From positions 1 through 46,384 of the forward strand of contig JAHEEE010000027.1 of assembly GCA_024640845.1 (NCBI GenBank): DNA of 46,384 nt, read 5' to 3'. The position numbers were made by a program, and so were the translations under genes. Origin of the DNA: Myxococcales bacterium (GTDB lineage Bacteria; Myxococcota_A; Polyangia; Polyangiales; Houyiibacteriaceae). Each line of letters opens with the position of its first letter. Position 1 is the first letter of the stretch. This document shows, one piece after another, positions 15,004-22,687 of the stretch. A model generated the notes under the pieces. That model was not told the DNA's origin and searched no databases. It saw only the letters and a list, made by a program, of their open reading frames with translations.

Positions 15004-16020
15004 ATGCCTCACAAGAGGGGCCGCGTCGCGGTCGTGCTGAACGGGAACGCCAGGCAAGTAACCGATCAGCTGGTCGAGAGCTTTGACCAGGTCGTCCGCA
15101 GCGGTGACTTGTTTCTATCGAAGAGCTTGGACGAAGCACAAAGCATCGCGCGCGAGATCGTCGATGCCGACTACCCGGTCGTACTGACCGGAGGTGGCGA
15201 CGGGACATTCGTGCAAATGGTCACCTCGATCACGAAGGAGGCCAAAGCGCGTGGTCAGCGTCCGCCGTGTTTCGGTCTCCTGAAGCTCGGCACGGGCAAC
15301 TCGCTCGCCTGGGCGCTCGGCGCAGGGACGAGCGGGGAAGGCGTGATTGCGGACCTTGAGAGACTGAGCCAACAAAGCACGCATCGGGACTTCCGTCTCA
15401 TCGAGGTCCAGGATCTGCTAACACCGTTCGCCGGAGCCGGGTTCGACGCGCTGGGGCTCCAGCACTTTCACGAAGTCCGCGCCCTGGTCCGCCACCTCCC
15501 TTTCATTGGGAAGCGCGCGACGGGCGCCGTGTCGTATGCGATCTCGATTCCGACACGTACTATCCCCGAGCTCGCAGTTCGGCCGCGGATGCGGGTGCGC
15601 ATCGTCAATCGAGGCAGCGACATCACCAAGCTCGACCGGAACGGTCAGCGGACAGGCCATCCCATTCCCAACGGCGAGGTCGTCTTCGAGGGAGCGTGCA
15701 TCGCCGCCCTGGTCTCGACGATCCCCTACTGGGGGTTTGGCGTGAAGGTGTTTCCATTCGCGGAGAATCGACCGGCGGACCGGTTCTGTCTCCGCGTCGT
15801 TGCAACACACCCTCTACACGTGGCTGCACACATGCTCAGCGTGTGGAAGGGCACGTACAGGCACGACGGTCTGCTCGACTTCTACGCAGACGACGTGGAG
15901 TTCGAGTTTGATGAGCGAACCGCGATTGAAATCGGCGGGGATCCCGCCGAGATGACTCGATCGATGCGCGCCCACCTGCATCCCGACCCGATCAAACTGA
16001 TCGACTACACGACCCTCTGA
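15004..16020 (+). CDS. Diacylglycerol-kinase-family lipid kinase
   Basis: A 338-residue protein of the diacylglycerol/sphingosine/YegS lipid kinase family. The nucleotide-binding motif GGGDGT is at residues 63-68 (VVLTGGGDGTFVQM) and is followed by LKLGTGNSLAWALGAG, both family signatures. The C-terminal half is a beta-rich domain with FAGAGFDALGLQHF. These enzymes phosphorylate lipid hydroxyl groups with ATP; the substrate is not known here. The ATG is 4 bases after the fabH stop, so the two are co-transcribed, linking it to phospholipid or fatty acid metabolism. Confidence 0.86.
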   Translation: MPHKRGRVAVVLNGNARQVTDQLVESFDQVVRSGDLFLSKSLDEAQSIAREIVDADYPVVLTGGGDGTFVQMVTSITKEAKARGQRPPCFGLLKLGTGNSLAWALGAGTSGEGVIADLERLSQQSTHRDFRLIEVQDLLTPFAGAGFDALGLQHFHEVRALVRHLPFIGKRATGAVSYAISIPTRTIPELAVRPRMRVRIVNRGSDITKLDRNGQRTGHPIPNGEVVFEGACIAALVSTIPYWGFGVKVFPFAENRPADRFCLRVVATHPLHVAAHMLSVWKGTYRHDGLLDFYADDVEFEFDERTAIEIGGDPAEMTRSMRAHLHPDPIKLIDYTTL

Positions 16021-16082
16021 AGCGCTGAACAGGCGTGAGCCCCAGGGGCGCCCGCGCCTCATTGCGTCAGGAATCAGGAATT

Positions 16083-16112
16083 TTGTTACCTTTCTCTCAG
16101 TGGAGCTGTAAT
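16083..16112 (+). promoter_or_regulatory. Promoter in an AT-rich patch before the cupredoxin-like gene
   Basis: A -35 TTGTTA (16083-16088), an 18-base spacer and -10 TGTAAT (16107-16112). The stretch from about 16080 to 16127 is far richer in A and T than the rest of the window. The predicted leader is about 9 bases and has no Shine-Dalgarno sequence. Confidence 0.45.
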
Positions 16113-16127
16113 AATACATAAATACCA

Positions 16128-16817
16128 ATGGGAACACTGAGGAACTGGATCATGGTAGGAGCTGGATGCGCGGCCGCAGTGCTCGTCGCATTCGGCGGGG
16201 TGTCGGCTGAATCGATCGAGGGATCGATCGAAGCGAGCCCAAGCACAGACGCGCGTTCGGAGCCCGATCAAAAAGACCACTATTGGCGAGTGTGGAACGG
16301 CGCGCTTCCCGAGCAGCGCGACGAAGGCAACCACGACGATGTGCTGGCAGTCTTGACTGGCAAGTTCACCGGACCGCCGATCGGATGCACCTTTCGTTTC
16401 CGTGGCGGGGCGCTCGACCCTTCGACCCTCGCGGCGAGAACCGGAACGCAGGTTCGAGTCGAGAATCGAGACGCATTCACGCACGAGCTGGCTGTGGAGG
16501 GACTTGCCGGCTTCACACCGCTCGAAGCAGGGCCTGGTAAGGCACGCGTGATTGCCGTTCCAGCGGGAGGACCGTGGGAGCTCGGCGACCGAATTTACGG
16601 TCACGTGGATGGCTACCTCCATTCCATACGCGAGCTAGTCGCATGCGCTAGCGTCACACCGAGCGGCAAGTTCCGCTTCGATGATGTTCCACCGGGACCC
16701 TACTCGCTTCGGATTCTTCGCGGCGCAGAGCAGGTTGCCGTACGGCGCGTAATCGTGCCGACAGGCAAGGCGCTGCAAGTCGACGCGATTGCGCTCAGCA
16801 AGAGTGGGAGGAACTGA
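16128..16817 (+). CDS. Secreted cupredoxin-like protein with carboxypeptidase-regulatory-like tail
   Basis: A 229-residue exported protein. An N-terminal signal peptide (hydrophobic core AAAVLVAFGGV) is followed by a domain like plastocyanin-type beta folds (TQVRVENRDAFTHELAV, PGKARVIAVPAGGPWELGD, YGHVDGYLHSIRELVACASV) and a short C-terminal module SGKFRFDDVPPGPYSLRIL typical of prealbumin-like/carboxypeptidase regulatory domains. His residues in the HELAV and YLHSI segments and a late Cys resemble blue-copper ligands, but the order is not standard, so copper binding is unproven. The next gene starts 3 bases after its stop, so the pair is an operon. No established function. Confidence 0.68.
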   Translation: MGTLRNWIMVGAGCAAAVLVAFGGVSAESIEGSIEASPSTDARSEPDQKDHYWRVWNGALPEQRDEGNHDDVLAVLTGKFTGPPIGCTFRFRGGALDPSTLAARTGTQVRVENRDAFTHELAVEGLAGFTPLEAGPGKARVIAVPAGGPWELGDRIYGHVDGYLHSIRELVACASVTPSGKFRFDDVPPGPYSLRILRGAEQVAVRRVIVPTGKALQVDAIALSKSGRN

Positions 16818-16820
16818 CGA

Positions 16821-18602
16821 ATGCTCTCTCGCCTTTGGTACTTGGTTCTCGCTTTGGCCGTTGGCGCTGCCCTCGCCGGCGCGTTTCTCAACAAGTCGGC
16901 CGCTAGCCGAGAAGCGGAATTCCAGCTCGAAGAACAGCTTCGTCGCGATCGGGTCGAAGCGGAGCTTTGGATGCGACTCGATGCCAGGCTACGTCTCGAT
17001 GCATTGGCTTCCATCGCAGTGGAGCCTGAGGTCCGCCAGACGCTGCGAAGCTCGAGCGGACGTGCGGGCGTACCGAATTCGGGCACTCGCCGACGTCTGA
17101 GCATCAAGCTGAACGCGCTCAACGCCGAGCTCGAGGAGGGTCGCGGCGACATGGTCTTCGCGGTAGACGCCGAGGGCGAAGTCGTTGCGACGCTCGAAAA
17201 GAGCTCCTCGGGATCGGAACAACTCGGGAAGATGCCGCTCGTTCGCGATGCGCTTCGGGGCTTCATGCGCGATGACGTTTGGGTCTACAACGGAGAAGTA
17301 TATCGGATGGCCGCGCGCCCCGTCTTCGACGGCGGCCGGTACGTCGGCGCCATCGTCCACGGCATGAAGATCGGTGACGACCTGGCCCGCAGACTCGGCG
17401 CCAAGCTGCCGAACGCCTCCGTGGTGTTCTTCTACCGAGACCAGCTGGTCGCCGCACATTCGGGTGGCGCGACCGCACTAACGAGCACAGAGCTCAAGAG
17501 CGTCCTGCCGGCGGCGATCGAAAACATGGCGACCGCCACCGACTCAATCGAGCTGGGCGAGCGTGCTCGCGCCATCGTCGCCCCAGTACGAGGTGGGGCC
17601 GCCCATGCCGAGGTAGGTTATCTCATCGGCCGCAAAGGAAGCTCCGTCGGCCTCGGCGGCCTGTTTGCGAACACCTTCCAGGAGGACGTCGCTTCATTGC
17701 CTTGGCTGGTGGTGATTGGAATTCCGCTGCTCCTCTTGGTCCTCGGTCTGGGGCTGCTCTACATGGAGCACGACAAGGGCGTAGTCATTCTCAGGAAGAG
17801 CGCCGAAAGCCTGGCCAAAGGCGAGCAGAGCAGTCTGCCTGCGGGACGTCTTCGCCGCCACTACCGAAAGATCGCAGAGCACCTGAACGAGGCGCTGCGC
17901 GCGGGCGTCGGCTTCAAGGAGGATGCAAAGCAACGCGCGTCGGTCGACCTCGACCACATCCTCAACGCGACGCGCGAAAGCGCAGACACGGGCTACTTCG
18001 GCTATCCGTCGGCCGAGGCGCCTACCGCCAAGCAGGTTGCGCTAGACGAGGCTTCGGGAGAGAGTCCAAACTCGCCGCTGGCTCACGTGACGCCGGTCGA
18101 CAAACCCGCAAAGAACGCGGCCGAGACAGCGCGGCCTCAGCGCTCGCCCTCTTCTCGTCCGAAGCGCCCTTCATCGTGGCCAAGCCGTGCACCCTCCACG
18201 CGCCAACCGGTGGCAGCAGCGATTCGGCACACGGACGAAAGTCTCGCCCTAGCGCCGGATGACCCGCCCACACGGCCGAACGCGCTACTCGAGGACTACG
18301 ACGGCTTCGACGAACCAGAAGAGAATACGCAGGTCAAACACGTGCCGCAATCACTCATAGAAGCATCAGCCCCGGCGGTGCAAGGCGAGGAAACGCACTT
18401 CCGTGAGGTATTCGAACAGTTCGTCGCGACGCAGAAGCAATGCGGGGCGCCGGTGAGCGGCCTCACGTTCGACAAGTTCGTACGCAAACTTCATGCCGCC
18501 CGCGACCAAGTGATGGAGCGCCACAACGCATCCGAGGTTCGCTTCACGGTGTATGTCAAAGAAGGCCGCGCCGCGCTCAAAGCCAGCCCGGTCAAGCTCT
18601 GA
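16821..18602 (+). CDS. Two-TM sensor-like membrane protein (dCache-like periplasmic domain)
   Basis: A 593-residue protein with an N-terminal membrane span (about 5-24), a periplasmic region of about 260 residues with PAS/Cache-like sequence (DMVFAVDAEGEVVATLE, VWVYNGEVYRMAARPVFDGGRYVGAIVHGMKIGDDLA), a second span near residue 295-316 and a HAMP-like stretch (GQ-type basic/helical segment after ILRKSAESLAKGEQ). It then has a long Pro/Ser/Arg-rich linker and a conserved-looking C-terminal domain (FEQFVATQKQCGAPVSGLTFDKFV). This resembles the myxobacterial family named after MXAN_5187, from memory only. There is no kinase or methyl-accepting output domain. GGGAGGA lies upstream of the ATG. It is in an operon with the cupredoxin-like gene. 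Confidence 0.75.
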   Translation: MLSRLWYLVLALAVGAALAGAFLNKSAASREAEFQLEEQLRRDRVEAELWMRLDARLRLDALASIAVEPEVRQTLRSSSGRAGVPNSGTRRRLSIKLNALNAELEEGRGDMVFAVDAEGEVVATLEKSSSGSEQLGKMPLVRDALRGFMRDDVWVYNGEVYRMAARPVFDGGRYVGAIVHGMKIGDDLARRLGAKLPNASVVFFYRDQLVAAHSGGATALTSTELKSVLPAAIENMATATDSIELGERARAIVAPVRGGAAHAEVGYLIGRKGSSVGLGGLFANTFQEDVASLPWLVVIGIPLLLLVLGLGLLYMEHDKGVVILRKSAESLAKGEQSSLPAGRLRRHYRKIAEHLNEALRAGVGFKEDAKQRASVDLDHILNATRESADTGYFGYPSAEAPTAKQVALDEASGESPNSPLAHVTPVDKPAKNAAETARPQRSPSSRPKRPSSWPSRAPSTRQPVAAAIRHTDESLALAPDDPPTRPNALLEDYDGFDEPEENTQVKHVPQSLIEASAPAVQGEETHFREVFEQFVATQKQCGAPVSGLTFDKFVRKLHAARDQVMERHNASEVRFTVYVKEGRAALKASPVKL

Positions 18603-18603
18603 G

Positions 18604-18632
18604 TTGACCCCCGGGAAGACGGGCTCTACCTT
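18604..18632 (+). promoter_or_regulatory. Promoter of the 6S RNA gene
   Basis: TTGACC (18604-18609), a 17-base spacer and TACCTT (18627-18632), a good sigma-70 promoter beginning two bases after the stop of the upstream gene. The predicted start is about 18639, at the base of the closing helix of the RNA. Confidence 0.65.
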
Positions 18633-18639
18633 GGACTTT

Positions 18640-18833
18640 GGTCCCTCTGTCATTGCAGGTGAGGAAGGAGTGAGAATCCCTGACTAGGTCGAATAGGGAG
18701 CTAACAACGGACGTGGTGTGCGGACCCGGCTAGCGTCATCGGGGGGCCTAAAGCGTACGATACCGGTTCCCACCTACTAGTAACTGTAGGGGTTCGACTC
18801 AATACATCCCACGGCAATGACGGTCAGGACTGC
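18640..18833 (+). ncRNA. ssrS: 6S RNA (candidate)
   Basis: This coding-free stretch has the layout of 6S RNA, which mimics an open promoter and binds RNA polymerase. The ends pair: GTCATTGC (18649-18656) with GCAATGAC (18814-18821), extended by GTCC (18641-18644) with GGAC (18827-18830), closing about 190 bases. The segment GGTTCCCACCTAC followed by a small hairpin CCTAC-loop-GTAGG (18773-18790) and GGGGTTCGAC matches the 3' central-bubble region of proteobacterial 6S RNAs, and GGCCTAAAGC upstream resembles the E. coli GCCTTAAA segment. It has its own promoter and terminator. Covariance-model support is still needed. Confidence 0.75.
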
Positions 18834-18835
18834 TT

Positions 18836-18864
18836 GAGAGCCGACTCGAAAGAGTCGGCTTCTC
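18836..18864. terminator. Bidirectional terminator between the 6S RNA gene and pgl
   Basis: A perfect 9-base-pair stem with a GAAA tetraloop (AGCCGACTC-GAAA-GAGTCGGCT, 18839-18860), extended by GAG/CTC pairs with a single bulge. It is followed on the plus strand by a T-containing stretch (TCTCGGTTT). It lies between the convergent 6S RNA gene and the pgl end, so it can serve both. Confidence 0.65.
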
Positions 18865-18900
18865 GGTTTAAGGGGGGAGAGGCGCATGGAATCTCCGGCC

Positions 18901-19545
18901 CTAGTGCTTCTCATCGGTGACCAGAATCGCGTTGTCCTGCGGGACGCGGCCGGCAGGGATGCTTGGATCGGCGTCGCGTAGCCTCCGCAGCATCGACGAC
19001 TTGCCGGACTCCGCAACGATCCAAACGACGACCTCGGCCCGCGCAAGCGCAGGAAACGTCAGGGTCATTCTCGGGTGACCGCGATACGGCTGGGTTAACC
19101 CGACGAGACTTTCGGTGACATCGAGGACAGGGTCGCCTGGCACGAGAGAGGCGGTGTGCCCATCATCGCCGAGGCCAAGGTGGACGATGTCGAACCTCGC
19201 CGGGAGCGCGGCGGCATATTCCCGGGCCGCCCGCGCAAGATCGACTGACTCCACGGGCATCGGATGGATTTCAGCGGCGGCCCGGTCGAGCAGCGACTCG
19301 GTGAGCCCGGTGAGGTTGCGCGCTGGATCACCTAGCGGCGCGACTCGCTCGTCGACCTGATAGATGTCGACGCGATGCCAATCGATCGGAGCCGCGGCAA
19401 GGCGCCGAAAGACGGGCCATGGTGTGCTGCCCCCAGAGAGTGCAAGCGACACCCTCGGTCGCTCCACGAGTCGCTCCGAGAGCGTCTGAAACAACAAGTC
19501 AGTAGCCTCTTCGACGAATCGGGGCCCGGCGCGAACCTCGCGCAT
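18901..19545 (-). CDS. pgl: 6-phosphogluconolactonase
   Basis: A 214-residue DevB/Pgl enzyme with the family motifs LALSGGSTPWPVFRRL near residue 35 and the central HLGLGDDGHTASLVPGDP. It hydrolyses 6-phosphogluconolactone to 6-phosphogluconate, the second step of the oxidative pentose phosphate pathway. It is the last gene of a gnd-zwf-pgl operon, 19 bases after zwf. The C-terminus (SSMLRRLRDADPSIPAGRV) also matches the family. A bidirectional hairpin downstream separates it from the 6S RNA gene. Confidence 0.93.
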   Translation of the reverse strand: MREVRAGPRFVEEATDLLFQTLSERLVERPRVSLALSGGSTPWPVFRRLAAAPIDWHRVDIYQVDERVAPLGDPARNLTGLTESLLDRAAAEIHPMPVESVDLARAAREYAAALPARFDIVHLGLGDDGHTASLVPGDPVLDVTESLVGLTQPYRGHPRMTLTFPALARAEVVVWIVAESGKSSMLRRLRDADPSIPAGRVPQDNAILVTDEKH

Positions 19546-19564
19546 CAGAGCTCTGCCACAGTTT

Positions 19565-20941
19565 TCATTTGGTGATCCACGTCCAATCGGAGCCCAGCAA
19601 CGAATCCGCCTGCGCCGGGCCCCATGTACCCCGCTCGTAGGGCACGACCGGACGACAACCCGAAAGCGTCCGGTCGACGATCCGCCAAGCCTCCATCACG
19701 CCGTCCTGACGGGCGAAGAGACTCGGGTCGCCGCGAAGCGCATCGGCGAGCAGTCGATAGTATGCGTCCCGGCCGCGCGGCCGATCACCTTCGAGGTGAA
19801 GCTCGACCGAGTGGCTCACCATGGCCGGCCCCGGCCTCTTCGACTGCATCGAAAGGCTGATCCCATCGTCCGGCTTCGTCCGAAAGGTCATTCGGTTGGC
19901 ACCGGGCCTACAATCTGCATCCGCGAAAAGCGGGCGCGGCGGCCGCGCAAACTCCACCACCGCTTCGGTCACCGTCGAGGCGAGACCCTTGCCCGCGCGA
20001 ATGATCCAAGGAACGCCGGCCCAACGCCATGAATCCAGCTCGAGCCTCATCGCGGCATAGGTTTCGGTGTCTGAATCCGGCGCTACGCCCGTTTCGTCTC
20101 GATACCCGACGTACTGTCCGCGGAGGACGTCGTCTCGACTCGGCGTGACGACCGCTCGCAGCGCCTTCACTCGTTCGTCCCGGAGCGCGTCCGGGCTTTC
20201 GGACACTGGGGGCTCCATCGCAAGCAATGCGAGAACCTGCAGAAGGTGGTTCTGCACGACGTCGCGAACCGTACCGACCTCATCGTAGAACGACCCCCTC
20301 CCCTCCACGCCGAAATCCTCGGCCATGGTGATCTGCACGCCCCGCACGTAGTGGCGGTTCCAAATCGGCTCGAGCACCGTGTTCGAGAAACGAAAGATCA
20401 TGAGGTTCTGGACGGCCTCCTTGCCTAGAAAGTGGTCGATCCGATAGACGCGCTCTTCGGGGAAATGCCGCTCCACGATCTCGTTGAGCTCTGCGGCGGA
20501 GCGCAGATCCCGACCGAACGGCTTCTCGAGGACGAGCCGACCACTCGAATTAATCCCGACCGCAGCCAGCCCTTCCACCACGTCGTCGAACAACCCGGGC
20601 GGGATCGCGAGATAGGAGACCGTACACGCACGGTTCGAGACCCTTTCTGCAATGCGCTTGTACGTGTCCGGGTCCTGGTAGTTGCCCGATACGTACGTGA
20701 GGTTGGACGCGAGGCGAGAGAAGAGCTCGCCATCGATGTCGCGACCGGATTCCTCCAGCGCGGCAAACGCCTGGCTTCGCAGAGTATCGTCATTCCAGGC
20801 ACGCGACGCCACGCCGATGACCGGCATGTCGAGTCGACCTGCCACGGTGAGCTCATAGAGCGCAGAAAAGAGCTTTTTCCGAGCGAGGTCGCCCGTAATT
20901 CCGAACAGGATGAGTGCGTCTGCCTCACAGGGCCCGCTCAT
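19565..20941 (-). CDS. zwf: Glucose-6-phosphate 1-dehydrogenase
   Basis: A 458-residue Zwf with the N-terminal nucleotide-binding segment LILFGITGDLARKKLF, the EKPFGRDL motif and the active-site signature YRIDHFLGKE. It oxidises glucose 6-phosphate to the lactone, usually making NADPH. The length is slightly below the common 480-510 residues. The ATG at 20941 overlaps the gnd stop by 4 bases (ATGA), so gnd, zwf and pgl are made from one mRNA in the order gnd-zwf-pgl. Confidence 0.95.
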   Translation of the reverse strand: MSGPCEADALILFGITGDLARKKLFSALYELTVAGRLDMPVIGVASRAWNDDTLRSQAFAALEESGRDIDGELFSRLASNLTYVSGNYQDPDTYKRIAERVSNRACTVSYLAIPPGLFDDVVEGLAAVGINSSGRLVLEKPFGRDLRSAAELNEIVERHFPEERVYRIDHFLGKEAVQNLMIFRFSNTVLEPIWNRHYVRGVQITMAEDFGVEGRGSFYDEVGTVRDVVQNHLLQVLALLAMEPPVSESPDALRDERVKALRAVVTPSRDDVLRGQYVGYRDETGVAPDSDTETYAAMRLELDSWRWAGVPWIIRAGKGLASTVTEAVVEFARPPRPLFADADCRPGANRMTFRTKPDDGISLSMQSKRPGPAMVSHSVELHLEGDRPRGRDAYYRLLADALRGDPSLFARQDGVMEAWRIVDRTLSGCRPVVPYERGTWGPAQADSLLGSDWTWITK

Positions 20942-21957
20942 GTCGTACCCGGTTTCTCGTCATGTCCGCCGAACTGCTTCCGCATCGCCGAGAGGGCCCG
21001 GTTGGCAAAGTCGTCACGCCCGCGCGACGCGAATCTTCCGTAGAGCGCAGCAGAAAGGACCGGCGCCGGAACGCCTTCCTCGACGGCGGAAAGAACAGTC
21101 CATCGGCCTTCGCCCGAGTCCGAGACCTGACCCGCGAAAGAGCTGAGATCGGGATCGTCGACTAGCGCGGCCGCCGTGAGGTCGAGAAGCCACGAGGCGA
21201 TGACACTCCCTCGGCGCCAGACTTCGCTCACGGCAGGAATGTCGAGCTCGTAGCGGTAGTGTTCAGGGTTGCGAATCGGGGTCGTTTCGGCGTCGAGCTC
21301 GTGATCGTGAAGCCCAATGTCGGCATGCCGAAGGATGTTCAGGCCCTCCGCGTACGCCGCCATGATCCCGTACTCGATGCCGTTGTGAACCATCTTCACG
21401 AAGTGGCCCGCGCCGCTCGGCCCACAATGGAGGTAGCCGTGCTCGGCTGGTAGAGGGTTGCCGTCTCGCCCTGGCGTCCGCCCGGCGGACTCCGCGCCAG
21501 GTGCGAGCGTTCGAAATATGGGATCGAGCAGCTCGACGGCGTCGGAGTCTCCGCCGATCATCAAGCAGAAGCCGCGGTCCAGTCCGAAGACCCCACCGCT
21601 CGTGCCTACATCGAGCAGTCGAATCCCTCGTTTCGAAAGGGCTGCAGACCTCGCGAGGTCGTCTTGGTAGAACGAGTTGCCTCCATCGATGATGATGTCG
21701 TCTTCATCGAGATGGGCGGACAGCTCGTCGATCACCTTTCCCGTGAGCGCTGCGGGCACCATGACCCAAACTGCACGAGTACCGGCCAGCTTGCTCGCCA
21801 ACTCGTTCAGACTCCCGGCACCCTCGGCACCCTCGGCGATCAGCGTCGCAACCGCGGCCGGATCGACGTCGTAGACCACCACCCGATGTCCGTCGCGAAG
21901 CAGCCGCCGCGTGAGGTTCGCTCCCATTCGGCCGAGGCCGACCATTCCCAAGTCCAT
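20938..21957 (-). CDS. gnd: 6-phosphogluconate dehydrogenase, decarboxylating (short, YqeC-type)
   Basis: A 339-residue enzyme of the short 6-phosphogluconate dehydrogenase class, not the 470-residue GndA type. The Rossmann motif is GMVGLGRMGANLTRRL; DVGTSGGVFGLDRGFCLMIGG and the catalytic segment HCGPSGAGHFVKMVHNGIEYG are intact, giving the expected Lys and His. It converts 6-phosphogluconate to ribulose 5-phosphate and CO2. The short class often uses NAD, which the sequence alone cannot settle. The ATG at 21957 has GGGAG upstream. The region up to the glutaredoxin gene at 22079 holds a weak promoter. Confidence 0.92.
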   Translation of the reverse strand: MDLGMVGLGRMGANLTRRLLRDGHRVVVYDVDPAAVATLIAEGAEGAGSLNELASKLAGTRAVWVMVPAALTGKVIDELSAHLDEDDIIIDGGNSFYQDDLARSAALSKRGIRLLDVGTSGGVFGLDRGFCLMIGGDSDAVELLDPIFRTLAPGAESAGRTPGRDGNPLPAEHGYLHCGPSGAGHFVKMVHNGIEYGIMAAYAEGLNILRHADIGLHDHELDAETTPIRNPEHYRYELDIPAVSEVWRRGSVIASWLLDLTAAALVDDPDLSSFAGQVSDSGEGRWTVLSAVEEGVPAPVLSAALYGRFASRGRDDFANRALSAMRKQFGGHDEKPGTT

Positions 21958-22008
21958 GCTGACTGTGCTCCCTTTTGTACGCCGCAGAATAGCGCCGATG
22001 TCTAGTAG

Positions 22009-22036
22009 CAGATAGGCCCGGCACCCGGTCGAACAA
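22009..22036 (-). promoter_or_regulatory. Possible promoter of the gnd-zwf-pgl operon
   Basis: On the minus strand: TTGTTC (22031-22036), a 16-base spacer and TATCTG (22009-22014), a weak match. A run of seven A bases lies further upstream and could act as an UP element. The leader would be about 45 bases. Confidence 0.33.
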
Positions 22037-22078
22037 GACCCTGGCTGCTTTTTTTGCGCTTCGAATTTTCGAGCGATC

Positions 22079-22639
22079 TCAGGCCGCGACTTGGCCGTAC
22101 GTCGCTTGCAAGTAGCGGACGATGTCGGCGGACTCGGGCATCCAGCGGTCTTCTCCGTTCGGGCTGGTAATCCGCAGCACGGGGACCGTCGTCCTGCCAC
22201 GGGCGGCACGAAGCTCGTTCAGGTGGTCGCGGTTCTCGTAGATGTTCCGAAGCTCGACATCGAGCCGCAAGGCATCTACAGCGCGCAGCACCCGAACACA
22301 GAACGGGCAACCATCGAAGTAGTATAGCGCCAAGCGGTCTTCCGCGGGTTCCTCAGCGGGACCGAGGCACTCCACGAAGCGCCGTGCGTAGTATTCCGGC
22401 CAGGGTGTGCTCGATTCCGTCGCTCTGTGCTCCTCGTCGGCGCCAATCAGACAAAAGACCAAGCGGCTTCGGGTGATCGGGGCAGCCAAGAACTGGGCCA
22501 ATCGATCGTGGAGATACTCGGCATACCAAAGTGCCCATTCGGGGTCTACTCCATCGGTCTCGAGAAAAGCTTGGTGGTGGGCTTCGCCGGCTTCACGAAA
22601 AAGCGCGGCGAGTTGCTGGACCTTGGTTTCGTGGGTCAT
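22079..22639 (-). CDS. Glutaredoxin-like protein with an unusual N-terminal domain
   Basis: A 186-residue fusion. The C-terminal 80 or so residues form a glutaredoxin/GST-N-type thioredoxin fold with the redox motif CPFC (YYFDGCPFCVRVLRAVDAL) and the typical cis-Pro segment (GRTTVPVLRI). The N-terminal half is a different, conserved-looking helical domain (LFREAGEAHHQAFLETDGVDPEWALWYAEYLHDRL) that I recognise only as a recurring sequence of unknown function. It may reduce disulphides or handle glutathione conjugates. The ATG at 22639 follows a GAGAG site; a GTG at 22654 is an alternative. It lies 48 bases after the octahaem gene, on the same strand. Confidence 0.75.
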   Translation of the reverse strand: MTHETKVQQLAALFREAGEAHHQAFLETDGVDPEWALWYAEYLHDRLAQFLAAPITRSRLVFCLIGADEEHRATESSTPWPEYYARRFVECLGPAEEPAEDRLALYYFDGCPFCVRVLRAVDALRLDVELRNIYENRDHLNELRAARGRTTVPVLRITSPNGEDRWMPESADIVRYLQATYGQVAA

Positions 22640-22687
22640 GGCCGGATCTCTCACGCTACGACGAAGGACGTCAAGGCGCTGCCACAG

